NCBI GenBank assembly: GCA_963750995.1
Contig: CAVVST010000002.1
Span: forward strand, 1,302,001 to 1,366,000
Source: CAVVST01 sp963750995
GTDB taxonomy: Bacteria; Acidobacteriota; Vicinamibacteria; Vicinamibacterales; UBA2999
DNA: 64,000 bases
Reading direction: 5' to 3'
Positions 1-9,107 of this stretch are shown piece after piece. Position 1 is the first letter of the stretch, and every line of letters starts with the position of its first letter. The position numbers and the translations under genes were made by a program. The notes under the pieces are model-generated. The model was not told the DNA's origin and searched no databases. It was given only the letters and a program-made list of their open reading frames with translations.

Positions 1-57
1 TGCCGCCAGCACAAGTGCGGCGGTCGTCGAGATGCACGCCAGAACGGGAGTCTGCAT
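1..57 (-). CDS. N-terminus of an exported protein (partial)
   Basis: Only the first 19 codons lie in the window; the gene runs off its left edge. The ATG at 57-55 is preceded on the minus strand by GGAAGGAG at good spacing. The visible peptide starts MQTPVLACIS and continues as a hydrophobic Ala/Leu/Val stretch, as in a Sec signal peptide. Function cannot be assigned. Confidence 0.6.
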   Translation of the reverse strand, partial: MQTPVLACISTTAALVLAA

Positions 58-154
58 CTGACACTCCTTCCCGGGTGGGCCACATCATTGACCCTCACTC
101 CGCGCGTGTCAACGACGAATAGACGAGCGCTCGTTCGGGCGCTTGCGTTCCCAT

Positions 155-224
155 GTAGTGTCCGGCGTTAGCCGGACCTCACTTCGGGGGAGGTTCCTCG
201 GGTCCGCCTGAAGGCGGACACTAC
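155..224. repeat. Dispersed double-hairpin repeat, copy 1
   Basis: The element begins GTAGTGTCCGG and ends CGGACACTAC, so its ends are inverted repeats. It holds two short hairpins: GTCCGGCGTTAGCCGGAC and GTCCGCCTGAAGGCGGAC. Related copies lie at 373-439, 5259-5414 and 11610-11706, all between genes. The layout resembles REP/BIME elements; no transposase is nearby. Confidence 0.75.
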
Positions 225-372
225 GACGACGTACTTCAACCACGACGGCACGATGGCCACGAGCCAACGTGTCGCTGGCGTACGTGTTGTCCAGGCCCTA
301 GCCGGCGTACGTGTTGTCCGGCCCTAGCGCGGCGTCCGCGTAGGGTCCGGCTCTAGCCGGCGTACATCGTCA

Positions 373-439
373 GGTGTCCGGCTTTAGCCGGACCTCATTG
401 CGAGAGATTGCTTCGGGTCCGCCTGGAGGTGGACACTAC
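373..439. repeat. Dispersed double-hairpin repeat, copy 2, with degenerate half copies upstream
   Basis: GTGTCCGGCTTTAGCCGGAC is followed after about 25 bases by GGTCCGCCTGGAGGTGGACACTAC, the same plan as copy 1 with small changes. Between the two copies (about 280-370) are three degenerate half units of the type TGTTGTCCGGCCCTAGC, each next to GGCGTAC. The 58-523 interval is therefore largely repeat DNA with no gene seen. Confidence 0.7.
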
Positions 440-456
440 GATGAGGTACTTCAAAC

Positions 457-515
457 CACGACGTCACGACGGCCACGAATTGAGCCACCAATTCGTGTGC
501 GTCGTGAACGTCGTG
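457..515. terminator. Long imperfect hairpin after the di-heme cytochrome gene
   Basis: The arms CACGACGTCACGACG and CGTCGTGAACGTCGTG, extended inward by CACGAATTG/CAATTCGTG, form an imperfect stem of about 26 bases with a 6-base loop. It lies just past the stop codon of the minus-strand cytochrome gene, so it may end its transcript. There is no clear T-tract, and similar ACCACGACG words near 18.7 kb suggest it is also a dispersed repeat. Confidence 0.5.
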
Positions 516-523
516 TGATCGAA

Positions 524-1720
524 TCACAGGGACTTGAGGTACTCGACGAGATCGGACTTCTGTGCCGCCGTCAGGTTGAGCCCGAACAGCGTGTCGTAGT
601 GATTGACCACGGCCATGAGATCCGGCGCGCTCCCGTCGTGGAAATACGGCGGGTGCTGCAGAAGCCCTCGCAGCGGAGTCGTGCGGTACTTGCCGGTGGC
701 CGACCTCGCGGCATACGCCGGCTCCATGCCGACCTCGGCTGGATCGTGCAGGAACGGGACGGTGCGTCCCCGGCCGCTCAGCACGTCGGTGAAGTTCGGC
801 GACTGATGGCACGTGCCGCACCTGGCCTCGTTCCGGAACAGATCCTTGCCGCGAGCAGCGGCTCGGCGATTGAAACTGGCGTGCGCCGGCTTCGGGGTGC
901 GCAGGCTCAATTGATAGTCGAGCAACGCGGCCAGCTTTGGTGTCACGAGATCCGGTGCCTGCTTGATGAACAAACCGATGCGCGGATCGCTGAAGTTGCC
1001 GCGGCCGCCCATCTGACCGACGCCCACGTAGCTGTTCCAGTACGAAATTGGGCCGTCACCAGTGAAGGTCTCAAAGCCCACGCCCTTCAGTCCGTAGATC
1101 GGCGGGATGACGATCGGCAGCGACGGAGTGTTGAGGGGAACGAGGTTGAAGCCGTCGAACGCGTGATGCCGCGGGTCGTACTTCCCCGCTCCCCAGCTCA
1201 TGAATTCGGCTTTCGTCGCATCATCCAATGCCGGCGAGAGGGCAACGATGGCGCCGACGTTCAGATCTGTGTTCGCCCACCCATCGAGCCGTCGCCCGAT
1301 CCCTGGCGCAAAGGAATCATCGACAGACGAATGGCACAGCGCGCAGGTTACCCCTACTCTCGTGAGCTGACCGGTGTCATTCACCGTCCCCTTCACGCCG
1401 ACCACGGCATCCAGGCGCAGCAGCTCGACCGTGACGGTCGGATCCATAAGAAGCTCTGGCTTCGCCTGCAACGCGGCAATGACTTCGGCGGGCAGGGCAT
1501 CGACATCGACCTTCAAGCCAACCGATAGCGCCGTTGCCGGATCGACGCTGGGAATGACTTCGTGCATTCGCAACACGTCGGTCCAGAACTGCTCGTCGCC
1601 AAAGGTATCGAAGCGGAATATCGCGCGACCGTCCCGGCCCTGAGTGGCTGGGGTGAATCCGGACACGGCAAACGCGACTGCGAGGACGAACACGACGGAG
1701 GCAGCGCTGATGAGTCGCAT
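524..1720 (-). CDS. Exported di-heme cytochrome c, peroxidase/MauG-like
   Basis: The product has 398 residues, starting MRLISAASVV with a hydrophobic signal segment, so it should act in the periplasm. Two CxxCH haem sites are visible: CALCH in the first half and CGTCH in the last third. The tail (TTPLRGLLQHPPYFHDGS, then NHYDTLFGLNL) matches the C-terminal region of di-haem cytochrome c peroxidase-like proteins. Such proteins transfer electrons or reduce peroxide, but the true substrate cannot be read from sequence. It is transcribed alone: repeats follow it, and an N-acetyltransferase gene lies 71 bases upstream on the same strand. Confidence 0.85.
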   Translation of the reverse strand: MRLISAASVVFVLAVAFAVSGFTPATQGRDGRAIFRFDTFGDEQFWTDVLRMHEVIPSVDPATALSVGLKVDVDALPAEVIAALQAKPELLMDPTVTVELLRLDAVVGVKGTVNDTGQLTRVGVTCALCHSSVDDSFAPGIGRRLDGWANTDLNVGAIVALSPALDDATKAEFMSWGAGKYDPRHHAFDGFNLVPLNTPSLPIVIPPIYGLKGVGFETFTGDGPISYWNSYVGVGQMGGRGNFSDPRIGLFIKQAPDLVTPKLAALLDYQLSLRTPKPAHASFNRRAAARGKDLFRNEARCGTCHQSPNFTDVLSGRGRTVPFLHDPAEVGMEPAYAARSATGKYRTTPLRGLLQHPPYFHDGSAPDLMAVVNHYDTLFGLNLTAAQKSDLVEYLKSL

Positions 1721-1791
1721 GTCTAACCACTCCCTTCAAAGGGGCGTCGGTGATTAGAGTGGCGGGGCGTTGAAAGGTGACGCCGACAGTC

Positions 1792-2643
1792 TCAGCGCGG
1801 GTTCGCTTTCGCTGTGGGCGGACCAATCGATGAGGTACGTGCCAGCGCTGCCTCGAGCTCCGGGCCAGCGGGCAAGGTCACCCGGAACGTATTCTCCAGG
1901 GCGGCTCGCAGTTCCGCCGCACTCGTCAGCAGCCGGCGTTCGGTCCCGCCGTGCACGTAATGGAGGGTCAACTCGTTGCCGCGAAGCGCGTAACGGCACC
2001 CGCGATCCGGTCGCGCGGCGACGAGCCCGGTGACGAAGTGCGAGGACGGATTGTGGCAGAGGTACCAATTGGCCATCTCGTAGTCGGCCAGAATCTGTTC
2101 CTGAAGATCGAACGCGTAGAGCGATCGCCAGCTGTCGCCGACCTTCGCTTGCATGACGAACCCGTCATTGCCGGCCGCGATCAGGCGAAACGCCTCGTGC
2201 GGCGTGTACTGCTCGATGTCCGTCTGCAGACGGAGCGGCGCGGTCAGCGTCAAGCCGCCAAACCCGACGTCCGCAATATGAGGACGGCCGTCGAGGTCCA
2301 CCAGGAGCAGCATGTGAGTGCGGGGCCGGACCATGCCCTCGGGAACGTTCCACAACACCCGGGCGGCGAGTGGTCTGACCCGGAATCCAAGCTCCTCCAG
2401 GACGTGACTCAGCAACAAGTTGTGCTCGTAGCAGTAGCCGCCGCGCCCGTCACGCACGAGTTTCTGCTGGAGCGACGACGCATCGAGCCGAACCGGCCAT
2501 CGCAGCAAGGGATTGAGGTTTTCGAACGGAATCGCTTGAGGGTGGTGCAGATGAATCGCCGCCAGCGTCTCCGCGGTCGCCGTGCGCGTGCCGCCGTAGC
2601 CGATGCGCGCGAAATAGGCGTCCAGGTCGATCGCGGGTGTCAT
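1792..2643 (-). CDS. nat: Arylamine N-acetyltransferase
   Basis: The 283-residue product is of normal length for the NAT family, which moves acetyl groups from acetyl-CoA to arylamines, hydrazines or related amines in the cytoplasm. The catalytic triad is present: Cys71 in RGGYCYE, His110 in RPRTHMLL and Asp125 in IADVGFGG. The N-terminal helical part reads IPFENLNPLL, also typical. The ATG at 2643 faces a plus-strand gene starting at 2715, so the 71 bases between them probably hold divergent promoters. The biological substrate is unknown; detoxification of aromatic amines is one possibility. Confidence 0.92.
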   Translation of the reverse strand: MTPAIDLDAYFARIGYGGTRTATAETLAAIHLHHPQAIPFENLNPLLRWPVRLDASSLQQKLVRDGRGGYCYEHNLLLSHVLEELGFRVRPLAARVLWNVPEGMVRPRTHMLLLVDLDGRPHIADVGFGGLTLTAPLRLQTDIEQYTPHEAFRLIAAGNDGFVMQAKVGDSWRSLYAFDLQEQILADYEMANWYLCHNPSSHFVTGLVAARPDRGCRYALRGNELTLHYVHGGTERRLLTSAAELRAALENTFRVTLPAGPELEAALARTSSIGPPTAKANPR

Positions 2644-2714
2644 GCCGGTCGTGCCTTACGGCTTTTGTCGGCGTCGAAATAGACGGATACTGCTGCCAAC
2701 ACGGAGGTCGCCAT

Positions 2715-3401
2715 ATGCGTCACGCGCTGATCTGCGCCTTGCTCGTGCTTCTCCCTGCCCGCGTTGCACTCGGACAGGAGTGGGTCGAGTTCACCAGCGT
2801 GGAAGACGGCTTCAGGATTGCCTTTCCGCTCCAGCCGCAGGTGCAGAACACGACGTATACCACGCAGTACGGCTACACACTGCAGGCCAGGGTATACAGC
2901 GTCACATCCGGGCCGCAGCGTTTCGCGGTCACCGTCGCCGACTTTCGCACCATCCAGCAGCAAGCCATCGCCCGGACCTGCCCGAAGGGACCCGATACCT
3001 GCCAGCGCCGGGCGCTGACGGCCGTGATCGGTGAGGGTGAATGGCGCAACGATGTCCGCGGCGCGATGCTGTATGCGCTGAATACGTTCATCAAACGCGA
3101 GGCGAAGATCACAAACATCACGGGAGACTGGCAGGACCTGGTGGACGGGATGATGGTGCAGCTGGCGAACGCCGACCAGTCGCGCACCTTTGCATCAATT
3201 TCCATGCACGACAATCGCCTTTATGTCGTCGAGGGCACCGCGCCGGTCAGCGGGTATCCGCCGCCGATCGCATTCCAGCAGAACTTCAGCTACGTGGACG
3301 GCCAGGGAAACGCGATTCGCTATCAGCGGATGTATTCGAACGCATACCACGGCCTGGGCGACTTCCCGGTACCGGCACGTGCGGGCCAGCCACAGAACTG
3401 A
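2715..3401 (+). CDS. Exported protein of unknown function
   Basis: The product has 228 residues and starts MRHALICALLVLLPARVALG, a clear signal peptide. The ATG at 2715 follows GGAGG at 2703-2707; reading frame also stays open upstream but lacks a signal there. The mature part begins EWVEFTSVEDGFRIAFP and has four conserved-looking cysteines/aromatic patches but no motif I recognise. A paralogue with the same plan (EEWIEYVSKEDRFTSNFP) lies at 15669-16351, so this is a small exported family in this genome. No function is proposed. Confidence 0.8.
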   Translation: MRHALICALLVLLPARVALGQEWVEFTSVEDGFRIAFPLQPQVQNTTYTTQYGYTLQARVYSVTSGPQRFAVTVADFRTIQQQAIARTCPKGPDTCQRRALTAVIGEGEWRNDVRGAMLYALNTFIKREAKITNITGDWQDLVDGMMVQLANADQSRTFASISMHDNRLYVVEGTAPVSGYPPPIAFQQNFSYVDGQGNAIRYQRMYSNAYHGLGDFPVPARAGQPQN

Positions 3402-3407
3402 TCCGGC

Positions 3408-4307
3408 TCACATCACGCGAGCACGCCGCATGACGGCTTCCGATTTCCTGCGGATGTCGCTGGCCACGGCAAATGGATCGCCCTGCTGAAATTGCGGCAG
3501 GAAGAGCTCGACCGAGAGCGCACCCGCGTATCCCTTGTCGGCGAGCCTCCGGAGAATCGTGTTCAACGGCGCGATGCCGTCGCCGGGAACGATCCTGGTC
3601 GTGTTGTCCAGCAGCTCGCGCGGCAGGTCGGGTACGTCCTGAAAGTGCACGTGGCCAATTTCGCGCGGGCGAATCAGATCGAGGTCCTCGAGCTTACTCG
3701 GCCCCGACCAGAAGTGGTAGAAATCGAGCAGCGGGGCCATGTTCGGATGCGCCGCGGCCCGCGTCATCCGCAGCAGCGTGGGCAGGCTGGCGATGAACGT
3801 CGATGCCCGCACCGCCTCCGCCATCATCGTCAGGCCGAACCCCTGGGCAATCTCCCCCAGTTCCTGCATGTTCCCGGCGCCCGCTTTGTAATCGTCCTCG
3901 GTGAACGTCTGGGCCGGCATCGTCGTCGTCGGCGAATAGATGCGCGTCAACCCGAGCGCCACGAACTGCTCACACCGCTTCCTGAACGCCTCGAGACCAG
4001 CAGCGCGATTGGGATTGGGCTCGAAGATGCCCGTGACGCCGCAGGCCCCCGAGACGGCCGTCAGCCCGTTGTCGGTGAGGACGCGCCTGGCCGCCGGCAG
4101 CGAATCACCTTTTAGAAATCCATCCAGCAGCGTGTTCGTGATCTCGACGTTCCTGATGCCAGCCTTCGCCCACCCTTCGAGCGACCCGCGATAGCCCGCC
4201 CCCGCGGAGGTGTTCTGATGAATCGCGAGCGTCATGCCGGCGGCAGACGCTGCGCGGGCGGCCATCAGCGCCAGCGGCGTGAGCAGCAACGATCGTCGTG
4301 ACAGCAT
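3408..4307 (-). CDS. Exported sugar-phosphate isomerase/epimerase-like TIM barrel
   Basis: The 299-residue product starts MLSRRSLLLTPLALMAARAA, a signal peptide with a paired arginine that could be Sec or Tat. The rest fits the xylose isomerase-like (AP endonuclease 2) TIM barrel: WAKAGIRNVEI, GLTRIYSPT, LLDFYHFW, IGHVHFQD and GALSVELFL, the last resembling the metal-binding Glu strand. Family members isomerise or epimerise sugars or inositols using a divalent metal; export is common for acidobacterial members. It overlaps nothing and converges with the plus-strand gene ending at 3401, leaving six bases between stops. Substrate unknown. Confidence 0.82.
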   Translation of the reverse strand: MLSRRSLLLTPLALMAARAASAAGMTLAIHQNTSAGAGYRGSLEGWAKAGIRNVEITNTLLDGFLKGDSLPAARRVLTDNGLTAVSGACGVTGIFEPNPNRAAGLEAFRKRCEQFVALGLTRIYSPTTTMPAQTFTEDDYKAGAGNMQELGEIAQGFGLTMMAEAVRASTFIASLPTLLRMTRAAAHPNMAPLLDFYHFWSGPSKLEDLDLIRPREIGHVHFQDVPDLPRELLDNTTRIVPGDGIAPLNTILRRLADKGYAGALSVELFLPQFQQGDPFAVASDIRRKSEAVMRRARVM

Positions 4308-4316
4308 GAGCGGATT

Positions 4317-4718
4317 CTATCGAAAACCCGGACGGACGTTCCCGCCCTGCTTGCGCAGCAGCTCGCCCAGGAGCGATCGGTGGCATCGCGATGGGTTCTC
4401 GCAATAACAGCAGACTGAGAAATTCGCCTGCTTCGACAGACCTGCGAGCATCGCGATCAGGCGCTCTGCCTCGGGACGACGCATTTCGTTGAGATAGCGC
4501 CGCGTGAAGGCCGCCCATCGCGCGTCGGTCCACGGTTTCGCCTGCGCGTACGACACCAGCGTGGCGCTTGGCGATAGCTCCGGAACCCACACGTCGAAGT
4601 AGTTCAGCCTGCCGTAGTCCTGTTTCTTCACACCACGCGGCAGCAGCCGCACCGTGCCGAGCCGCAGCCCCTCACTCCGATCTTTGGTCGTTCCCAGCCG
4701 CACCACCCGAATCGCCAT
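4317..4718 (-). CDS. DUF488 family protein
   Basis: The product has about 133 residues from the ATG at 4718; a GTG two codons earlier is possible. The middle (DVWVPELSPS, AFTRRYLNEM) and the end (CCYCENPSRCHRSLLGELL) match DUF488, in which the conserved Cys and CHR positions are characteristic. The biochemical role of DUF488 is not established. The gene ends nine bases before the start of the TIM-barrel gene on the same strand, so the two may be co-transcribed. Confidence 0.85.
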   Translation of the reverse strand: MAIRVVRLGTTKDRSEGLRLGTVRLLPRGVKKQDYGRLNYFDVWVPELSPSATLVSYAQAKPWTDARWAAFTRRYLNEMRRPEAERLIAMLAGLSKQANFSVCCYCENPSRCHRSLLGELLRKQGGNVRPGFR

Positions 4719-4791
4719 CGACACAGGTTAGCGGAAACTGCGTTCTTCGGCGCTGTTACAATCCCGGAGATCCCCTGACGGGCCATAGCTC

Positions 4792-5256
4792 ATGGAATGG
4801 CGGCTGATGGCAATCGTCGTCGCATTCATGACCGCCGGGTGCGGCGATGGCGACGAGCAGTCGCCGACTCAACCAGATGCCACAACGACGACTGTGCGCA
4901 TCGTCTTCATGGGCCCGACCGCGCGGCGAACCGATCTCCCGCTCTCGGCGCAGGCATGCGTCAACGGTGTCGGCGCGACGCACACGCATCCGAGTTGGCG
5001 CAGCTTCGCTGGAATACCGCTCCAGGCTGTGCCCCCCAACCGATACGAGATCACGTTCACTGACGTGCCGGTCGACACGCGCGTGTCGTTTCGCGTCAAC
5101 GATCAGAACTCATGCGACGAGAATCCCACCGGAGCGGTGACGCGGAACATTTTCGTGAACGACGTCCGGCTGACGCAGAACGCGACGACGCCGGGGAACG
5201 GCGACGAGCCTGGCTTTGCGTTCACGGTCTCAGCAAACGGGACAGTCCGGCAGTGA
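4792..5256 (+). CDS. Small lipoprotein of unknown function
   Basis: The 154-residue product begins MEWRLMAIVVAFMTAGCGDG, a short signal ending in a lipobox-like MTAGC, so it is probably lipid-anchored. Starts at 4792 and 4807 are both possible. The mature part is rich in Thr, Asp and Asn and looks like a beta-sandwich (VRIVFMG, YEITFTDVPV, TRVSFRVNDQNSC). No family is recognised. It diverges from the DUF488 gene and is followed at once by a dispersed repeat. Confidence 0.65.
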   Translation: MEWRLMAIVVAFMTAGCGDGDEQSPTQPDATTTTVRIVFMGPTARRTDLPLSAQACVNGVGATHTHPSWRSFAGIPLQAVPPNRYEITFTDVPVDTRVSFRVNDQNSCDENPTGAVTRNIFVNDVRLTQNATTPGNGDEPGFAFTVSANGTVRQ

Positions 5257-5258
5257 GA

Positions 5259-5414
5259 GGTCCGGCTAAAGCCGGACACTACGACGCTCTGATATCAAGA
5301 GTTCGCGCCGTCGTGACGTCGTGCCGTCGTGGTTGGGATCGTGATCCGTAGTGTCCGCCTTCACCCCTCGACGTTGCTCGGGGTGCCCTGAGCGAAGTCG
5401 AAGGGCAGGCGGAC
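5259..5414. repeat. Split dispersed repeat carrying a nested hairpin
   Basis: The left part (5259-5283) reads GTCCGGCTAAAGCCGGACACTAC. The right part (5348-5414) starts GTAGTGTCCGCCT and ends AGGCGGAC, but its hairpin loop has been filled by about 45 bases containing ACCCCTCGACGTTGCTCGGG and CCCTGAGCGAAGTCGAAGGG. The same filled hairpin occurs in the opposite orientation at 11610-11706. The two loci flank the molybdenum hydroxylase operon and the DJ-1 gene. Confidence 0.75.
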
Positions 5415-5429
5415 CTTGAACACGCGTCG

Positions 5430-5915
5430 CTATTCCTCGGCTGTGGCGGCCGCCATCTTCACGGCCTTGAGGATCTCTGGATAGGACGCGCAGCGGCAGA
5501 GATTGCCGGACAAGTAGTGGCGGATGTGATCGTCGGTGGGATGCGGTTCCTGCTCGAGCAGCGCCTTCGCCATCAGGACGAAGCCAGGTGTGCAGAAGCC
5601 GCACTGAAACCCGCCCTCTGAGACAAAGGCCTGCTGCACCGGATGCAGGGTGCCGTTCCCGGCCAGCCCCTCGATGGTGACGACCTCCGCACCGTCGACG
5701 AATGCGGCCAGGTACAGGCATCCCGACACGGCGGTGCCGTCAACCATCACCGTGCAGCAGCCACACAGTCCCTGTCCGCAGCTCTCCCGCGCGCCGAACA
5801 ACGCGAACTCGCGCTGTAAGACGTCAACCACCGTGTCATAGACCGCAATCCCGGCGGCGACCGGCCGGCCGTTGAGCGTGAAGCGGATCGTCCGGCGAGA
5901 GTCCTCTGTCATCAC
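5430..5915 (-). CDS. [2Fe-2S] subunit of a molybdenum hydroxylase (CoxS/XdhC-small type)
   Basis: The 161-residue product has the two iron-sulfur domains of the small subunit of xanthine dehydrogenase-family enzymes. The plant-ferredoxin-like cluster is bound by CGQGLCGCC and the later GC; the second by QCGFCTPG and LCRCASYPEI. It carries electrons from the molybdenum centre to FAD. Its ATG overlaps the end of the large-subunit gene by four bases (ATGA), showing translational coupling. It is the last gene of the operon that starts at the MFS transporter at 10889; a repeat follows. Confidence 0.93.
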   Translation of the reverse strand: MMTEDSRRTIRFTLNGRPVAAGIAVYDTVVDVLQREFALFGARESCGQGLCGCCTVMVDGTAVSGCLYLAAFVDGAEVVTIEGLAGNGTLHPVQQAFVSEGGFQCGFCTPGFVLMAKALLEQEPHPTDDHIRHYLSGNLCRCASYPEILKAVKMAAATAEE

Positions 5916-8230
5916 TCGTCCTCGATGGGGCGGCCTTCCGCCTCACGAATGGCGCGCAGCACGCGCTCAGGCGTCAGTGGCAGATCGGTCACCACGATCC
6001 CGAGCGCGTCGTAGAGCGCGTTGGCAATCGCCGGTGCCGGGCTGAAGACACCGGTTTCGCCAACGCCTTTCGCCCCGTACGGACCCTGGCTGTGCGGCAC
6101 CTCGACGTACGCGGCCGAGATGTCGGCGGGCAGATCCATGAAGCCCGGGATCTTGTAGTCGGCCAGGCTGGCATTCACCACCTGGCCGTCGCTGAAGACC
6201 ATCTCTTCGAACAGCGTGAACCCGAGCTGCATGATGGCGGCGCCGGTGAGCTGGAGATCGACCGATGCCGGATTGATCGCACGCCCGACATCCGCCACGT
6301 TCACCAGCTTCGTTACCTCGATGCGCCCCGTCTCGGTGTCCACGGCGATCTCGGCGCCGGCGCCGCCGAGCATCCAGAAGGGCGTCACGTCCGGCGACTG
6401 GCCGGTGGCGGGATCCGGCTTCTTGTAGGAGGGCGCGTACGATCCGACGCCGACAATGGTGCCCGCTTGCATCGCGAAGCGCGCGAGCATGATCTCGCGC
6501 AGCGTCATGCGGACGCCGCGGCTCGACACCACCTCGGCGTGCACGCACTCGAGCTCGGAGACGTCGGTTGCGAGGCTCGTGGCCGCGATGCACAGCACCT
6601 GGCGCCGTACGTCCTCGGCAGCCGCCTTCACCGCGTTGCCCATGTGGAACGTGGACCGCGATCCCAGCGTGGCCATGTCGTACGGCGTGACATCTGTGTC
6701 TGGCCTGACGACGCGAACGGATGCGGTCGGAATGCCGAGCACCTCCGAGACGATCTGCGCCATCGCCGTGTCCGACGCCTGGCCCATGTCGACGGTGCCG
6801 CACTGCAGCGCGCAGCTGCCATCGCCATACAGCAGCACCATGGCCACCGAGGTCGTCGGCGAGATGCACGCCTTGAGGCCAATCGCCACGCCGCGGCCGT
6901 AACGGATGGTGCCGGACCCACGGTCGAACGGGCGGTGCCAGTCCATCCGCTGCTCCAGCAAATCCAGCACCGCGTCGATCTCCAGGTCGGAGACGATCGT
7001 GCCCGTCGCATGCGGACGCCCCTTGCGAAGGGCATTGCGGCGACGGAACTCGATCGGGTCGATGCCGAGCGCCCTGGCAATGATGTCGGCCTGCCGCTCG
7101 TACGCCCACACCAGTTGCGAGATGCCGAAGCCGCGCAGCGCGCCGGCAGGCGGCTCGTTGGTGTAGACGGCGTAGTTATCGAGCGCGACGTGCTCGATGT
7201 CGTAAGGGCCGGCGGCGGTAAAGCCGGACTTCTGCGTCACCCGGGGCCCGATATCTGCGTAGGCGCCGCCGTTCCAGTAGGTCTCGACTTCGCGGGCGAT
7301 CATCCGGCCGTCGCTCGTGACGCCGGTCTTGATGCGCACGGTCGCTCCATGCTTCGTGATGGTGTAGAACTGCTCGTCCATCGACAGGGCGATGCGCACC
7401 GGCCGGCGGACGAGGAGCGCGCAGACGGCCACCAGCGCCTCGAGCTTGATGTAGAGCTTCGCGCCGAAGCCGCCCCCGAGGTGCGCCGTGCGGACGCGCA
7501 CGCGATTCTCGGCCCAGCCGAGCAGACGACTGACCTCGGCGCGGACAAACGACGGACTCTGCGACGCCGTGTGGACGGTCAGGCCGTCGGCGCCGTGCGG
7601 TTCGGCGAGCGACACCATCGGCTCGAACGTCGCATGGATCACCTTGCCGGTCCTGAACGTGTGCTCGAACACGTGATCGGCCTGCGCGAATCCCTTCACC
7701 ACATCGCCCCGGCGCACGCGCGCGTCGAGCGCGACGTTCGTGCCGGATCGGCCGCCCAGGTGCTTGAGATCGGTGAACATGCCCGCCGGCTTCAGCACGT
7801 CATGAATGACTGGCGCGTCGGGCCGCGCCGCCGCCACCTCGTCGAACACCGGATCGATCGGGTCGTACTCGACCTGGATCAGGTCCGCCGCTTCTTCAGC
7901 GATGTGCGGCTCTGACGCCAGCACGACAGCGACCGGCTCGCCGACGTAGCGGACTTTCTGGTGCGCGAGAATCGGCTGGTCGTGAAACGCAGGACCGTAA
8001 TAGGGGTTCGGTGCGATCGTCAGCACCTCATCGATGGTGACGACGGCGTGCACGCCGTGGAGCGCGAGCGCAGCGCCAGCATCGATCCGCAGAATGCGGG
8101 CGTGGGCGACGGTACTGCGGTGAATCTTGCCGTGGAGCATGCCCGGGAGACGCAGGTGATGGATGTACTCGGCGGTGCCCGTCACCTTGGCGTGCCCTTC
8201 GAGGCGTCGGACGGATTGACCGACGCTCAT
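5912..8230 (-). CDS. Molybdopterin-binding large subunit of a molybdenum hydroxylase
   Basis: The 772-residue product is full length for the xanthine dehydrogenase/aldehyde oxidase large subunit. Motifs seen: LGGGFGAK near residue 252 (cofactor binding), RGFGISQ near 366, and GVGETG near 726 whose Glu is the catalytic base in this family. The AYXCSFR active-site loop of true form I CO dehydrogenase is absent; ALRGFG is found instead. The enzyme therefore probably hydroxylates an aldehyde or N-heterocycle rather than CO. The start is shared with the predicted end of the FAD-subunit gene. The co-encoded MFS carrier suggests an imported organic substrate (inference). Confidence 0.93.
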   Translation of the reverse strand: MSVGQSVRRLEGHAKVTGTAEYIHHLRLPGMLHGKIHRSTVAHARILRIDAGAALALHGVHAVVTIDEVLTIAPNPYYGPAFHDQPILAHQKVRYVGEPVAVVLASEPHIAEEAADLIQVEYDPIDPVFDEVAAARPDAPVIHDVLKPAGMFTDLKHLGGRSGTNVALDARVRRGDVVKGFAQADHVFEHTFRTGKVIHATFEPMVSLAEPHGADGLTVHTASQSPSFVRAEVSRLLGWAENRVRVRTAHLGGGFGAKLYIKLEALVAVCALLVRRPVRIALSMDEQFYTITKHGATVRIKTGVTSDGRMIAREVETYWNGGAYADIGPRVTQKSGFTAAGPYDIEHVALDNYAVYTNEPPAGALRGFGISQLVWAYERQADIIARALGIDPIEFRRRNALRKGRPHATGTIVSDLEIDAVLDLLEQRMDWHRPFDRGSGTIRYGRGVAIGLKACISPTTSVAMVLLYGDGSCALQCGTVDMGQASDTAMAQIVSEVLGIPTASVRVVRPDTDVTPYDMATLGSRSTFHMGNAVKAAAEDVRRQVLCIAATSLATDVSELECVHAEVVSSRGVRMTLREIMLARFAMQAGTIVGVGSYAPSYKKPDPATGQSPDVTPFWMLGGAGAEIAVDTETGRIEVTKLVNVADVGRAINPASVDLQLTGAAIMQLGFTLFEEMVFSDGQVVNASLADYKIPGFMDLPADISAAYVEVPHSQGPYGAKGVGETGVFSPAPAIANALYDALGIVVTDLPLTPERVLRAIREAEGRPIEDE

Positions 8231-9107
8231 GCCGTCCCCCCTTCGCGGAAGCCTGCCATGCGCTGCTCAGGGCCCGGCGCGTATGCACCCGCACCATCTC
8301 GCGCTTGTAAGCGGCGCTGCCGCGGATGTCGGAGAGCGGCTCGATCTCCCGGGCGGCCGCATCTGCCGCCGCTGCAAACGTCTCCGGAGTCGTAGCGGCG
8401 CCGGTCAACGCCGATTCAGCGCCCGCGACACGACCGGGCCGCTCGGTGGCTGCGCTGACCGCCACACGCGATTCGGTGATGCGATCTCCTTCCGTTCGGT
8501 ACCAGACGGCCACCCCGACCGACGGCCAGTCGTCAGCCGACAGCGCCGAGAACTTCGCGTACCACGTATGCACGCCCCGCGGCTGCGGTGGAATCTCGAT
8601 GTGCGTGATCAGCTCGTCGCGTTCAACCGCCGACTGGTAGTAGCCGACGAACAAGTCGGCAAGGTTAATCCAGCGTTCGCCGCGGCGGCTCGCCGCGCGC
8701 ACGCGCGCGCCAAGGGTCAGGAGAATCGGCGGCAGATCCATGTGCGGATCACCGTGGGCGAGGTGTCCGCCGAGCGTCGCCACGTTCCGGATTCGCACGT
8801 TCGACAGCGTCCGCAGCGCGCGATGCACCACCGGAACCACCGAGGCGATCTCCGGCGACCGTTCGAGCTCCGTCAGCGTCGTCATCGCGCCAATGGCGAG
8901 ACCGCCGCGGCCGTCAGCGCGCACGCCGCGCAGTGCGCCGTTCAGCCGGCGAAGGCTGACCAACCGCACGGGCTGGAACAGGCGCGCCTTCATCATCAGC
9001 ATCAGCGCCGTTCCTCCGGCGATCGCCCGCACCCGGGCGTCTTCCGGATCGAGGAAGGCAACGGCCTCCTCGATGGTTGCCGGCTCGACCAGCTCGAAAT
9101 GCTTCAT
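8227..9107 (-). CDS. FAD-binding subunit of a molybdenum hydroxylase (CoxM type), 3' frameshift
   Basis: From the ATG at 9107 the product reads MKHFELVEPATIEEAV, then IAGGTALMLMMK and TLGGHLAHGDPHMDLPP, the two FAD-binding segments of the CoxM family. As printed, its frame has no stop at the expected end and runs on to 8028 inside the large-subunit gene. The break is at a run of six Gs (C on the plus strand) near 8240. One more G would give the ending KGGTA-stop, with a TGA at 8229-8227 overlapping the next ATG, as in the other couplings of this operon. The repaired length is about 293 residues, normal for the family. Confidence 0.85.

Noticed and set aside
155..439. CRISPR array
   Set aside because: Units are inverted and uneven in spacing, with no constant spacers and no cas genes.
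6092..7915. Plus-strand open frame of 607 codons
   Set aside because: Antisense to the molybdenum subunit gene, which has all family motifs; the antisense frame has none.
5912..8230. Form I CO dehydrogenase (coxL)
   Set aside because: The AYXCSFR active-site loop is absent; the sequence has ALRGFG as in other hydroxylases.
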